From NCBI GenBank assembly GCA_037576195.1, contig CM075103.1, positions 5,394,001 through 5,458,000 on the forward strand: a stretch of 64,000 nt of DNA. The letters run 5' to 3'. This stretch comes from Phytoseiulus persimilis (taxonomy: Eukaryota > Arthropoda > Arachnida > Mesostigmata > Phytoseiidae). Within the stretch, counting starts at the first letter, position 1. Each line of letters begins with the position of its first letter. This document shows positions 48,301 through 59,196 of this stretch, piece by piece. A model generated the notes under the pieces. The model did not search any database and was not told the origin of the DNA. It saw only the letters and a list, made by a program, of their open reading frames with translations. The translations under genes and the position numbers were made by a program.

Positions 48301-50662
48301 GGCGTTGTTGGGAGCGGACGCTGTACGACAACCCGATTCGATTCTTCGGAGCTCAGCCGTTGAACGGATCTGTCACCCGGCCGATTGAGCGAGATTTCCA
48401 GCAGGAGCTTTAATTTTTCCTCCCCGGAGGAAAATTGCCTCTGGGAAGTTTTCATCTGTTTCTTCCTGCTGCGCGCCCGCTTCTCATCCCCTGAGGAGCA
48501 GCGGGTTCCTACACACAAAAGAAAATCCACCGGTTTTGTGGTGCCGCGGCAAGTGGGGAGAAGCACGCGAAGGACTGTCTCCTGTCCCTCTGGGTGCATT
48601 CAGTTCGGCGTCACATAACCCCTTCACCGGTGAATAAGCCGGAAAAACGGGCTCCCGATTCAATTCCACTCGGTGAGCGTTACTTCGAGCTCTCGAATTC
48701 CGCACCAGGGATACCGTAACCATGATCGAAACGCCACTTTGCAGAGCAACCATAACTCAGGCTGCTGAAACAGGCAGAACTCGAGTCTTTTGAAACCAGA
48801 GTGCGGACGTTCATCACCTTACACTTATCCTCCAGACAAGTCGACTGCACCCGAGTGGCGAGCCTGGCTTCAGAACCCCGAGATGGGGCCGGGTTTGGCT
48901 CCAGTTTTCTCCGAAGGGGGGGGGGGGATTCAAGAAAGATTTCCAGGATCTTCCCTCGATGATTATGAACGAACACTTGGGAGAAGAAAAATCGGAAGCA
49001 TCGGATAAAACTCTCGAGGTCAGCGAAAGGGTTTCTCCTACGCAGCACTCTGAAGTATTTTTGTTAACAGGACGTACTTCCATATTTTCTCCCGATTTTC
49101 TCACCATCGGGTCTGGAAGCTCCGGCTTGGAGTCGCTGCCGAGCGTTCGATTCGAGCCGTTCACTGTTTGTTTGGAGGTCTTGCTCTCGCCAGTGTCCCG
49201 GTTGCGGTTTCTTGGATCCTTGACTCGCAGAGACCGGAGGATCGGGAATGCATTCAACAACGGGACCACAACTTTTCCTCGAACGGGGGCCTAGAAGCGC
49301 CGTTAATTTTCTTGAGGAGCGCCGTGAGGTATAACCAGCTCCGCCCCTGTTTCAAAACCGCCGCGATAATCGGATCGCGTCTGTTATTTCTGACGGTGAG
49401 GAGGCCGTGGCAGTACTTAGCGGGTAGCAAGGCCCGGGGGACCCTATGGGGGAACTCGAGTTTTCCACTCTAAAAGTTATTTCTGAACTTCAACCGCGAC
49501 CTGGACGTCAAACAACATTCGGAACATTGAACGGGGGCCAGCTGTGGAAGTTTTGATCATTATCAATATTCATGTGTGAGGGCACGCAAGAGAAGGACCT
49601 CCAGCGAAAGCTGTGTTCAAGAAGATTACAGTTCTGAATTGGTCGTACATATACTGCAGCTGGGAAGATCGCGCCCATGCGGATATTTCCATGCCTGGTC
49701 ATTAGAGATGAGACGGAGCGGGAGACTGGACACCGATCGGACGAACATCATCGAAGAAGGCTTACATCGGAACCGGACATGTATTCTACAGGTTTTTCAC
49801 GACCATATCCTATTTTAACGAGAAGGGAATCCGAACTGTGAACAGGGGAAACTGACGCGAGGTTTAACCAAATCAGGCGGCTCTTTCAAGGAGGTTTCGA
49901 TTTTTCTACGGATTCGGGAAAACCCTTGCGCAATAACGAGGGAGGGCGAAAAGAAGTAAATGGAGAACCCGTTCCGATTCGGAACATGTCTCGCCTCCAG
50001 CCCCGAGATTAACGGATTCGATACGCGCCCAAATGTCTAATCTCCGAAGATTTTGAAACCAGCCACCTTCCATGTGCAAAGTATGATCGAATAGGTGGGA
50101 TGAGGATCGAATGATCATCATCATGTACAGAGGACAGTTTGCCGATGTCATGACACGGGAGTTCACTAGACCGGTTCTTGCCGCTCCGCCGAACGTTCGT
50201 TTCAGACTCCCGCCGACATCTCAGAGCGCCTCTCAAGAATTTGGATCCAAGAATGGTTTTCCGTCCGACTGAGGAGTCTCTTCAGTATTTTTCGTGGCTC
50301 TCGGCGTGATTTCCCGAGAGGACCACGCGAGGAAGTCGTTCCGTTGACAAATCGATCAGGATACATCGACTCGAGTGATCGAGGTGAGAGCAACTGTTTC
50401 GGTAATAGGCGCATCGTCACTGTTATTGCATGGACATTCGCGTCGGCGTGGTCTTCTGCAGACGAGACCTCTGGAAGGGGGGAACATACGTCATAGGAGT
50501 GAGAATCCGAGCCGGAACATTATTCTTGACAATGGGTTATGCGTCGTCTTTCCGATGTGCACCACCGACGTAATCCACCGATTACGTCGCGTCGTATGCC
50601 ACCGACCCCGACGAGCTCAGGTGAAAGGAGGAGGTTTCGTAAAGGCTTCAAGTTGGACTCAC
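45338..50662. other. no firmly supported gene; may hold the GPCR's last exon
   Basis: About 5.3 kb of mostly unassigned sequence. The minus frame around 49210-48814 is Ser/Thr- and charge-rich, and its splice phase (acceptor GATCCAAG, then one base) fits the last known GPCR exon, so it is a candidate cytoplasmic tail. A G run lies near 48907. Other frames are unremarkable. Confidence 0.3.
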
Positions 50663-52122
50663 CGCACCTCCTGCCGGAACGTGCTGTTCATGAATGTGAA
50701 TAGCAGCGGATCGACGATGCAGTTCAGCTGGGTAAGGGTTTGACAAACCAGAAGAACCAGAGCGGTCCACTCAACTTTGTCGTTATCCAAGGTGTCGTTG
50801 ACGCCGAAAAGCCCCGCCGCAAAACTCAAAGACATCACCTGAGGAGAATCAAGAGCACAAGGACCTCTTCCCCGGTTCAGATAGCTCCACTCGTCTCAGT
50901 GCGAGGAGCTCCACGTCTCGAGGAGCATTTACCTGGTAAGGCAGCGAGAGCACGATGAAGGAGATCACGAAACCCAGAACCATACGAGCGGCACGTTTCG
51001 CTTTCGGTGTTTCCTGCGCCCCAACTCTGTCGCGCAGTTTGATCGCCAGCGAAACGTAAAAGTACGTTATCAAGGATACCGGTATGGCTGAGAATACCAG
51101 GAAGACGAAAAGACGGAATTCGAAGAACCATCCGAAGTAGAGGAACGTACAGATGTCCGAGTCCGTGTTGGGGTGCTTCCCCACTTTCGGTGGGAATGGC
51201 TGCTTTAGTAATTGAATTGATGCCGGCGTCCACTTGGGACTCTTGGTCCCGGTATGGAACTCTGCTACTCACAGCCGTAAACAAAGAATCCGAAAAGATT
51301 AGCTAGGGGAGTCAGGAGCCACACGAGCAGGGCGGCCGTTCCAACGTTTTTCTGCAGCGCGCGTGTAACACGACTTGACGGGAAAGCCACCGCGAGATAC
51401 CTTGAAGTACATGAGATGGGAGAATTGTTCAGATGTGAGAGGAATCACTCCCGGCCCGGGACGGAACTCATGGATCGTCGAAAATGCAAACGGGAACCCC
51501 GAAAACCTGTTCAAAGCCATCAATACGAGTGTGTACTGAGTAACACACAGAGAGACGTCTCGAATATACATCAGGCCCCGGCAGGCCCACTCTCCCCATC
51601 GCCAAACGTCAACTGCAAATCGAAACAGAGATAGCGGAAGTGAGAACGACTACAAGCCAGTCGGGCTTCTGCTTGAGAGAATCTTCAATTCCGAAGAGGT
51701 CTCGAATCCGGAAGTTTTGCGAGGAGCCGTCGACTCACAGTACAGGTATTGAACGATTTTCGAGGGCGTGAAGATGGCGACGTGCGTCAGGTCGGCCAGG
51801 GCGAGACTGAACACCAAGGTGTTGGACGTCGACCGCATCCGGGAAGAGCACTTCAGAACGACGAGCACCATGAGGTTCAGACACAAGGCGAGGAGACATG
51901 TCGGCACTAGTAAGCTCGGCACGAGCACGTCGATGAGAAAACGTGAGTCCATGACGCGTCGACTTATCGGGTCGTAGCCCGGCTGATTGGGTCCCAAATC
52001 CAAGATTAGAGCGCAGTCATCTCGTTCGAACAAAGTCGTTCTCGTAACACCGATCTTCCTGTCGTTCCCTCTGTTTATTCGCGAAATTTCCACGAGCTCC
52101 CTAGTGCCACTCGAAGGGATGT
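50663..52122 (-). CDS. rhodopsin-class (class A) peptide-type GPCR, partial model
   Basis: Minus-strand exons 52122-51739, 51612-51507, 51400-51273, 51183-50933 and 50838-50663, with matching phases. Both ends are incomplete: the first exon begins at an acceptor (CGTCTTACAG) and the last ends at a donor. TM1 carries LLVPTCLLALCLNLMVLVVL and TM2 SNTLVFSLALADLTHVAIFT. The TM3 end reads YTLVLMALNRYLAVAFP, so the usual DRY is NRY. TM5 has FLVFSAIPVSLITYFYVSLA, TM6 ARMVLGFVISFIVLSLPYQ and TM7 LTQLNCIVDPLLFTFMNSTF, where the usual NPxxY is DPLLF. The TM3 region resembles allatostatin-A/galanin-type receptors, but I cannot fix the ligand. DPLLF and NRY make it divergent. It lies 5.6 kb from the neuropeptide gene. 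Confidence 0.8.
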
Positions 52123-53360
52123 CTGTAAGACGGCGAACGAGGAGGTGAGCACACACGCCTCCAAACCCTTCAACCGCTATAAAAAGCGAGCACAGATCTG
52201 TTCGTCGACTCGGAGACTAGCGGGGCGATCCTCGAGAGCGATGTGAACTCATTCGGAACGCTTTCCGGCGTCTGTGAGAAGTGCCACCAGCGAGGATGCC
52301 CGGAGACGAAAAACAGATGCGATCGACGCCACGAAACGCACCGGCACAGTTCGTGGTTCGCGACTGACATCTCAACCGCTCGCCCGATCAACTCTTCGTC
52401 GCTAGTTTTCAGGCAACAAGCTGACTCTGGAGAAATCGTCCACGGTCCTGAATCGAAACAATGACCTGAACGGAACGCATTTGTGAAATCAGCGATCGAA
52501 ACGGATTCCACTGATGATTAGCCGACGCCTGACCCTGCCTCCGCGGTGAGATTCGTTCCTCCCGCGGACAGATGGAAGGAAAACGTCTTGTGAAATTGAA
52601 TCATGACGCTGAACGGTATTCATAGCACAACGTTTTCGTCCCGCAGCCTCCTGCGCATTTTTTTCCGATTTGCAAGGGTCGTGAGATTCCGGCGCTCGAC
52701 GTGGTAATGATCGGGATCCGAAAGAGTTTCCCTCAAAGTTTCATTGCCTCCGGGGATGGTTCTCGACAGAAAAAGATTAAATGAGAATGTCCCCACAATT
52801 TCGGAAGTTGGGGATCCCCATCAGTCCACTTCCGGCTCTCCGCTGCTTTCGGCGGCCGCGAACTCTTTCTCGCGGGAGGGGGGTGAGGGTCGAGAGGGGA
52901 CACAGATTCTGGATTCCGGATCCGACAGACTCGTCGAATACAATGGGCGAGCGCATATCCTGCATCAGGAACGCGGTTCTGCTCGGCTCCCATCCAATAG
53001 TTCCCTATTATGAAGTCCTAACTCGGAATAGAAATCATGGAGGAGGGGGGTCAACCAACCCCCCCCCCCCCCCCCCCCCCTTCCTCTCAGTTTTCACGAC
53101 TGAGGTGTAGCCAGAATTCAGACTGGCCATGTTTCATTCAGTTCGCGAAAGAAATACTTGATCCCTTGGGTTTCCCTTGTGACGCCTGACACAAGCGCGG
53201 AAAAACTTGTCCCACTTGAGCAACGATCTGAGCTCTTCCTGTGTTCTCGGCTCATGTAGGCGTCGCCTTGGCAACGGTCGAATGACAGGCCCGTTCCTCC
53301 CGGGCGGATGGAGTGATGAGAGTTTCGGAGCCGAAAAAAAAGAACTGAAACCCCTCGAAT
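52123..53360. other. interval between GPCR and meckelin
   Basis: Must contain the missing 5' exon(s) of the GPCR, unless they are further away, and the meckelin promoter. The minus frame 52170-52511 could include the N-terminal exon but has no clear motif. A 22-base C run lies at 53059-53080. Confidence 0.35.
53059..53080. repeat. poly(C) run of 22
   Basis: Uninterrupted run of 22 C about 280 bp upstream of the meckelin start codon. Confidence 0.9.
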
Positions 53361-55985
53361 ATGATTCTAGATCTGAGGGGTTTCGCGTTCAGCGTCTTAG
53401 TTTCGCAAATTAGCGCCCAGCTCCGCGACCAGCTCCGCTTTGTGACCGTGGACTCCTGCGCAGCCAACGGAACCGTGTTCGACGCGTTCCGAGTCACCTG
53501 TAGTGTTTGCCCAACGAACTCAACATCGTCTCGGGGTCGCAGCTGCGTCTGCAGAGCAGGTTACGTCGAGACAAAAAGATTCAACTACCGACAAGTGGAA
53601 TGCAAACGCTGCCCTGAGGGCCAAACATCGTCGCTGAGCCGAGGCCGATGCCTGAACTGCACCGCTGACAGCTGCAATCGCTGTCCTAGCGGCACGGCAG
53701 TCATCGAGAATGAGTCGTCCGTCGAATGCGTTCAGTGCGCGAACCGAACCCATCTCCCGGAATGCTCGGCGTGGGAACGGCGCCAAACGCTCGTCACCGA
53801 CAGCGATCCCGACTATCCGTCGTACAATGAGAACTCCGAACTCATTCTGCGGAGGATCACCACAGCTTACGAGAAATGCAACTCGGGCGAGGATTGCGGT
53901 TTGCTGGCCAACCTCTGCGTGCTCTCGCATTACCGAATGTCCCTCAGCCAGGAGTCTCCGTGCACTTTGTACCTGAAGCTGACGCCCACCTTGGGTCAGC
54001 GGGGTCCGAACAACGGTCCCTGGATCTACTACGACGAGGAGACCCAGCAAACGCTGTACAAGACGAACTTGCCCAACAAATTCACACTGAGCCCGTCCAA
54101 GAACAGCTCGTACCTAGTGTTCCACGGAATTTCGTTCGACGACGCGGGGACCTTCGTGAAGGACGGGGAACTCTCGATCCGGGAATTGCTCCCGTGCGGC
54201 CAAATCCCCATCCGACTCCCGTTCGCTGCCAACGTCGACGTCACCTGCAAGATCACCGTCAAAGAGCTCAGGGATCATCCGCTACGGTTCGTGGATTTGT
54301 ATCTCGTGAACGAGTTGAAGCAGACCATCTACCCGATCCCGATCCTGCTTCGGAATCTCTTCAAGAACGGAATCGCCATCAACAGGCCCGGCCGGCTCGA
54401 GGCCCGGTGGCAGCTCACCAGGCGCCTGTTCACCGTCGATGCCCAGTCGATCCCGGGAACGATTCGCTATCTGAAAAGTGTGAACATCCGCGTCAGGCTC
54501 CAGTCCTGGTGGGACGGCCGGGAGCCGGGCAGCGCTTATCCCCCGCTGGTGATCCTCGCCTACGGGAGGACTAGGAACAAATCCGACGATGAGCTCAGTC
54601 TGCGCTTCCGAGTACACTACGAGCAAATCCAGTCGAAGACCTTCCAGGACATCTCGATCGCGATCGGGGTCCTGAGCACCCTGGTCGCGATGTGGGCCTG
54701 CATTCGGACCTGGGGCTGGGTCCGTCGCAACGGCACCCAGTCGTTCGGAGCGATCGGAATCTACAAACTCCTGGCGTTCACCTGCGGGGGCCTCGCCGAT
54801 GCCTTCCTCCTCGTCCTGCTCTGCGCCTGCTTCAACTGGCTCGTCATGTTCAAAGCTCAAGGCATCATCCATCTCCTGCTGCCGACGGCCGACCAAGAAA
54901 CCGAGATCATCACGTACATCGCGGTCGCCCTGGCGCTGAAAATCGTCGAGGTCGTCGACTCGATCGTGATGCAGCAGAACTGGGACGTGTTTCTCGTCGA
55001 CTGGGAACTCACCGACGGTGCGACAGCCTGGAGGAGCTATCTCATCGCCGGAGAGTTCCTCAAGCTCATCACGTATCGACGCATCAACATCGGGATTCTC
55101 CTGCTCGTGATCCTTTTCGTCCTGAAGGTCGCGGACGTGGAGCTGCTCGCTCTATCCTCCCCGGCGAGCGTCCACATTTCGAGCACCGTGACTCCGTTCA
55201 GCTCGACCTGCCGCCTGGGCCTGCTCGCCCTGGTGTTCATCGCCACCGCCTCCGTTTACTACGTTTGCGTCCGGGTCGTGGTCGAACGTCTCTTCGGGAA
55301 CAGTAGAATGCAACGCTTCGTCGACCTCTGCTCGATCGCCAATATCAGCTTACTGACTCTCACGCATTCATGCTACGGCTATTACATACACGGCCGATCG
55401 GTTCTGGGCAAATCTGACGTCACCCTGTGGGAAATCTTGGATCAGCTACACAAAGAAGAGAACGATCTGTGTGCTCACCGCGGCCTCATCCCCGACACGG
55501 ACGAGCAGACCTTCCGGATAAGCTTGTTGTCGCAACTGAAAGTCCAATACAACCGACTTCTGGAAGGGGCTAGCGCGACCCCGCAAAGCATCGAGCGCGT
55601 GGCGGCTTCCCACAAAGCCATCAATCGCTTCCTTGTGGCTTTTCTTCAACATGCCGTGAAGGATCTCGACTACGTTGTCAGGGATGCCATGGCGGTCGAA
55701 ACATTCCTGGACGTCGAACTCAACGATGTTCATGATCGCTGCGTTTTCTACAAGGATCCAAACGGACGAACCCTGGAGTCTTTGCTATTTTCGAACTTCG
55801 AGAAAAACCTCCTCATGCTGGATCTGCTCGTGCTGGTCGTTTCCGATTGGGCGTCCCATGACCCGGTTCTGGCTTGCTGTCTTGTATATGCTGTAGATTT
55901 GTTCCTCTCCGCCTTGCGTACGGCGTCCCTCAAGCGAAACCTTGTTAAAAAATCTCTCATCGACTCTCGTTTTATAACCAAGTGA
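53361..55985 (+). CDS. TMEM67: meckelin (TMEM67/MKS3)
   Basis: A single 874-codon open frame with no intron. Meckelin is a multi-pass receptor-like protein of the ciliary transition zone; in arthropods this means sensory neurons and possibly sperm. Residues 1-19 are a signal peptide (MILDLRGFAFSVLVSQISA). A cysteine-rich domain spans about 30-140 (CSVCPTNSTSSRGRSCVCRA, CKRCPEGQTS, CNRCPSGTA), followed by a large extracellular part to about 430. Membrane segments lie near 432-453, 464-497, 515-537, 575-598, 619-645 and 817-850. Family marks are FLVDWELTDG, WRSYLIAGEFLKLITYRRIN, RFVDLCSIANISLLTLTHSC followed by YGYYIHGRSV, and the end LVKKSLIDSRFITK. It is shorter than the human protein (995). 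Codon use is markedly G/C-ending, unlike the flanks. AATAAA sits 11 bp after the stop. Confidence 0.95.
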   Translation: MILDLRGFAFSVLVSQISAQLRDQLRFVTVDSCAANGTVFDAFRVTCSVCPTNSTSSRGRSCVCRAGYVETKRFNYRQVECKRCPEGQTSSLSRGRCLNCTADSCNRCPSGTAVIENESSVECVQCANRTHLPECSAWERRQTLVTDSDPDYPSYNENSELILRRITTAYEKCNSGEDCGLLANLCVLSHYRMSLSQESPCTLYLKLTPTLGQRGPNNGPWIYYDEETQQTLYKTNLPNKFTLSPSKNSSYLVFHGISFDDAGTFVKDGELSIRELLPCGQIPIRLPFAANVDVTCKITVKELRDHPLRFVDLYLVNELKQTIYPIPILLRNLFKNGIAINRPGRLEARWQLTRRLFTVDAQSIPGTIRYLKSVNIRVRLQSWWDGREPGSAYPPLVILAYGRTRNKSDDELSLRFRVHYEQIQSKTFQDISIAIGVLSTLVAMWACIRTWGWVRRNGTQSFGAIGIYKLLAFTCGGLADAFLLVLLCACFNWLVMFKAQGIIHLLLPTADQETEIITYIAVALALKIVEVVDSIVMQQNWDVFLVDWELTDGATAWRSYLIAGEFLKLITYRRINIGILLLVILFVLKVADVELLALSSPASVHISSTVTPFSSTCRLGLLALVFIATASVYYVCVRVVVERLFGNSRMQRFVDLCSIANISLLTLTHSCYGYYIHGRSVLGKSDVTLWEILDQLHKEENDLCAHRGLIPDTDEQTFRISLLSQLKVQYNRLLEGASATPQSIERVAASHKAINRFLVAFLQHAVKDLDYVVRDAMAVETFLDVELNDVHDRCVFYKDPNGRTLESLLFSNFEKNLLMLDLLVLVVSDWASHDPVLACCLVYAVDLFLSALRTASLKRNLVKKSLIDSRFITK

Positions 55986-55995
55986 CATTGGAACG

Positions 55996-56001
55996 AATAA
56001 A
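55996..56001 (+). promoter_or_regulatory. poly(A) signal, meckelin
   Basis: AATAAA only 11 bp after the stop codon, implying a very short 3' UTR. Confidence 0.55.
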
Positions 56002-56048
56002 ATTCGGACGATTTTGCTAACTCGAGTGACCCAATCATTGACCACGAT

Positions 56049-56270
56049 CGGTGGCGTACCCAGGGGGGACAAGGGGGTCTTCCCCCCCCCCCCCTGAAAC
56101 GCTCCAACCACATTGAAAAGTGTGGATTATTTTCCACTCCGATGGATGAGAGTATCTCGCAAGGATTCAGTCCCATCGGAAATATCCTCACAGCTTCGAA
56201 AACCATGTTGATTGCGTCATGATAACCATCATCATCACATCCCTCACCCCCGGACCTGAACGACTGCCTA
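56049..56270 (-). mobile_element. miniature element, inverted copy of the one at 57190
   Basis: Starts GGTGGCGTACCCAGGGGGG after one base and continues with a stretch that matches the reverse complement of 57190-57421: GATGGATGAGAG, GGATTCAGTCCCATC-GGAAAT, AAACCATGTTGATTGCGTCA and CATCATCATCACATCC all have close partners. The right end is eroded (expected CTGGTCACGCCCCTG, seen CCTGAACGACTGCC). No target duplication is recognisable. Confidence 0.65.
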
Positions 56271-57189
56271 CGGAGATGATCAAAGCCCTTACTTTTACGC
56301 ATCATTATTCAAGTATCCTCCCAACTCTTGTAAGATCATCAGAAGGGAATGGAACGCTTCACTATATGGACTGGCGTCAAGCTCGATGATGAACTAACGA
56401 TATATAACTAACTAACTATATTTCCACACTGATCACCTGGAATCACCATGACCAGGAATCTATACGCAACGAATTTGAAGGCTCGTTCAGTCAGTGTCTC
56501 GATACCAGCTCGTATCGGCAGTTTGGCCTGGGAACGTCCCGAAGCAAGCCTCCCTAACATGGTATGCCGATGGAACTCGTGCAGAGAACATTGAAGCTTC
56601 AATTCTGCTCCGCCTTCAGCTCAATTGAGCTCTCATTTCCACCTCAAGGTCTGGGAAACAAGGCAGTCATCAGGTGACAGACTATCGCGTTAGGGACTCT
56701 CTCTGACTTTTGCAAACGATGCTGGGAGAACATCTGGAATGTCGATGCAACGGCTCAGTTTATCTGTCAGGAATCTGAGGAGCTTTTCAGTTGAAAGGTT
56801 TTGCAGGATGGAGCGTCACGGCAGTGACTTTCAGACTCAGAGGGCTACGATATCTTCTATCGCTGAGTCTGCCATTGATGAACGACAAGGACATGAAGGA
56901 GAGGTTTCGGCGATCGCAAATCCGTTGGAAATGCCTCGGTCGGCGGTGTCATTCATCGCGCACGATAGCAAGGGAATCACCGATCATCCTGCTTCCCGCC
57001 AAATGAAGCTTACAATGAAGCTGTGAGAGTCTTGAAACATGAGACGAAGGGATCCGAATTCTCGGATCAACAGATTCTCAATATTGTCGGTCTGAATTGG
57101 GAGAAAATGCCGGATCGTTTCTACGTTGCCCGCGCCGAGAAATCCACGCCTGACCACAATACAAGCTCGAATCGTTCATGATCTACCGG
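56271..57189. other. spacer between two miniature elements
   Basis: No gene recognised. Overlapping forward frames at 56739-57026 and 56791-57006 have no known motif. Confidence 0.35.
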
Positions 57190-57421
57190 CAGGGGCGTGA
57201 CCAGTTTTTTTAAGGAGGGGAGGGGGGGCAAGGATGTGATGATGATGCCGATAATGATGATCATCATCGTCGCGAGATTCTCATGACGCAGCCAACATGC
57301 TTTTCTAACCTGTGAATAATTTCCTGATAAGACTGAATGTTTGCCGAACTTTTCGTCCATCAAGGTGGAATATAATCTTTCCTCCCCAATATTATCCCCC
57401 CCTCCTCTGGGTACGCCACTG
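57190..57421 (+). mobile_element. hAT-like MITE with perfect 8-bp target duplication
   Basis: A 232-bp non-coding element. The left end is CAGGGGCGTGACCAG; the right end on the minus strand is CAGTGGCGTACCCAG. It is flanked on both sides by TCTACCGG (57182-57189 and 57422-57429), an exact 8-bp target duplication typical of hAT transposition. Purine-rich subterminal G tracts and a GATGATGATGCC repeat lie inside. The perfect duplication suggests a fairly recent insertion. Confidence 0.88.
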
Positions 57422-57429
57422 TCTACCGG

Positions 57430-59196
57430 TCCTGGAATACCAGAGCTCCAAAAATAATACCAGAGCATAGTTTTCCGGTGCCCTGGGCTTCAGTTATATA
57501 ATTTTTCTGTGTGACGAGTCCTCTCCGCGATAAATCTCCAATCAGGTGAGTTCGTTGCACGCCGGACAGTTGTTCCTTGAAAAGGTCCCTTGTCTCCCAG
57601 ACTTTGAGCAAGTTGAATCCCCATTCGCTGTCAACTTTTGCGATCTCATTCGTCTCGGGAGTCGACAAGGTTTTGAAACATCGGCGCTAGAGCTGCGGCT
57701 TTGCAACCACAGCCAGGGAGCGACTTCGCAGGTTCTACTCCCAAGGGCGTCGGAGCCTCTCAGGATGCTTGAAGAATGGCATTGTGGAACAACTGTCATC
57801 ATAATTACATTCGCGGACGCTAATTCCCCGATTCGATAGATTCTCCTGGATTCGACCAATCGGATGTGGTACAATTGAGCTTTGTACGGAAAATAAGTGC
57901 ACATCGCACGGCTTGGGTACGTTAATCGATCGTTCGGCGTAGCCCCGTCGGAGGGCTTCGACCGAATCGATTCCGGCGTGTGCGTCGCGTGTGTTTTCTG
58001 ATGCAATAAGAATGTTCAACTTTCCAGCTCATTTCTCATTCCCAAAGACTCAGCTCTGATGTGGCGAAAACGTCTCGGTGGAATGTCGGCCATTCAGTCA
58101 TTAGTTTCGCTATATGATCAAGGGAACGGTTCGATGTCGTACGCAAGTGGGCGTACGATATATAATCACGAGGAATCGATCATCTTTCTCACGTGAAAGA
58201 TGGGACTAGTTTCCGCCATGCTTCAGATGGGACGGTTCTGGCTCTCCATCAACATCCTCTCCCTTCAGTGGAAGTATCGGAGTATTGTTCACCAGTTTGT
58301 GGTAGGCAGGCCGGCAAGCTGACTGGCTGATTTTCTCGTTTGCTAGCCGGCTGAACTAAGCAGGCGGGTGGCTGGCTGACTGTCTGTCTGCTCGGTAGGC
58401 CCTGGCAGCGTCCCGCAGCAACCGCCGCCCGGTGCGGCCCGAATGGCTTGAGAACACCAAGCTGATCTCATGAGCAGGCGTTCCCTGAGCCAGAGCGACG
58501 GTCCCTGCCATGAGCAACCATCGCAGGGGTGAGTCCAGTGTTGATTGTGCCGGTCGCCAGCCCATGGCAGTCGTTGTTCAATGTACGGTAGGCGACTTTC
58601 TGCGTTGACGTTGCTCCCACCTCCAAGCCGGAGCTCATCACGTCTGGAGCGCGCGCCCTCCATCGCAGAAGGTAGGCCGCATGTTTGAAGGGTTGGCTCC
58701 GCCGTTCGCGAGTCGGTTCGGCCAGGAGCTCCGTTAACGGTCAAAACGGTACCGGTCTTCTTTCACGTGATTCCGAAATGGTGCTCCGTCGAACGGTGTA
58801 CGGAGACGGAGAATTTCCCCCCTTTCCCCCCATTTTTCGCTCCAAATCTCGCTTGGACTGACGATTCGTCACTCGGTCGGGGCGAGGATCTCGGTAGACA
58901 GATTTCGGGAGACCCGTGAGTAGATCACTCATCGCCGACAAGATGGCCAACTCAAAAAAACTCCATAAAAATGGATGCGACAAAAACGCCTCTGCCCGCC
59001 ACCCGAATGCTGACGCGCGCGTCCTCGCCTTGTTGACTCGGTGATTGTTTCTTCTGCGATGATTGGTTCACGCTCGTCGGGCGCTCAGGGCGAACTGAAA
59101 GGATATGGCTGCGTGTTCTGAACAGGAAGAACTGATGGAGCCGTCGCTCGAATAGAATGCATTCCGGATCGATGTCTCATTTCCGGTAGCTTACAG
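57430..59196. other. upstream of stomatin exons; no firm gene
   Basis: Probably includes the promoter and unseen first exon(s) of the stomatin gene. A patch at about 58295-58400 is rich in GGCAGG, CTGGCTGA and CTGTCTG repeats. A short frame MANSKKLHKNGCDKNASARH at about 58941 is a possible but unsupported N-terminal exon. Confidence 0.3.

Noticed and set aside
54282-54896. 204-codon antisense and other long shadow frames within meckelin
   Set aside because: They overlap the well-conserved meckelin frame, arise from its G/C-ending codons and have Arg/Ala/Gly-biased composition without family motifs.
56049-57421. One 1.37-kb element bounded by the two GTGGCGTACCCAG sites
   Set aside because: The flanking 8-mers at these outer borders do not match, whereas 57190-57421 alone has an exact 8-bp duplication and its interior matches 56049-56270 in reverse. 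Two separate insertions explain the data better.
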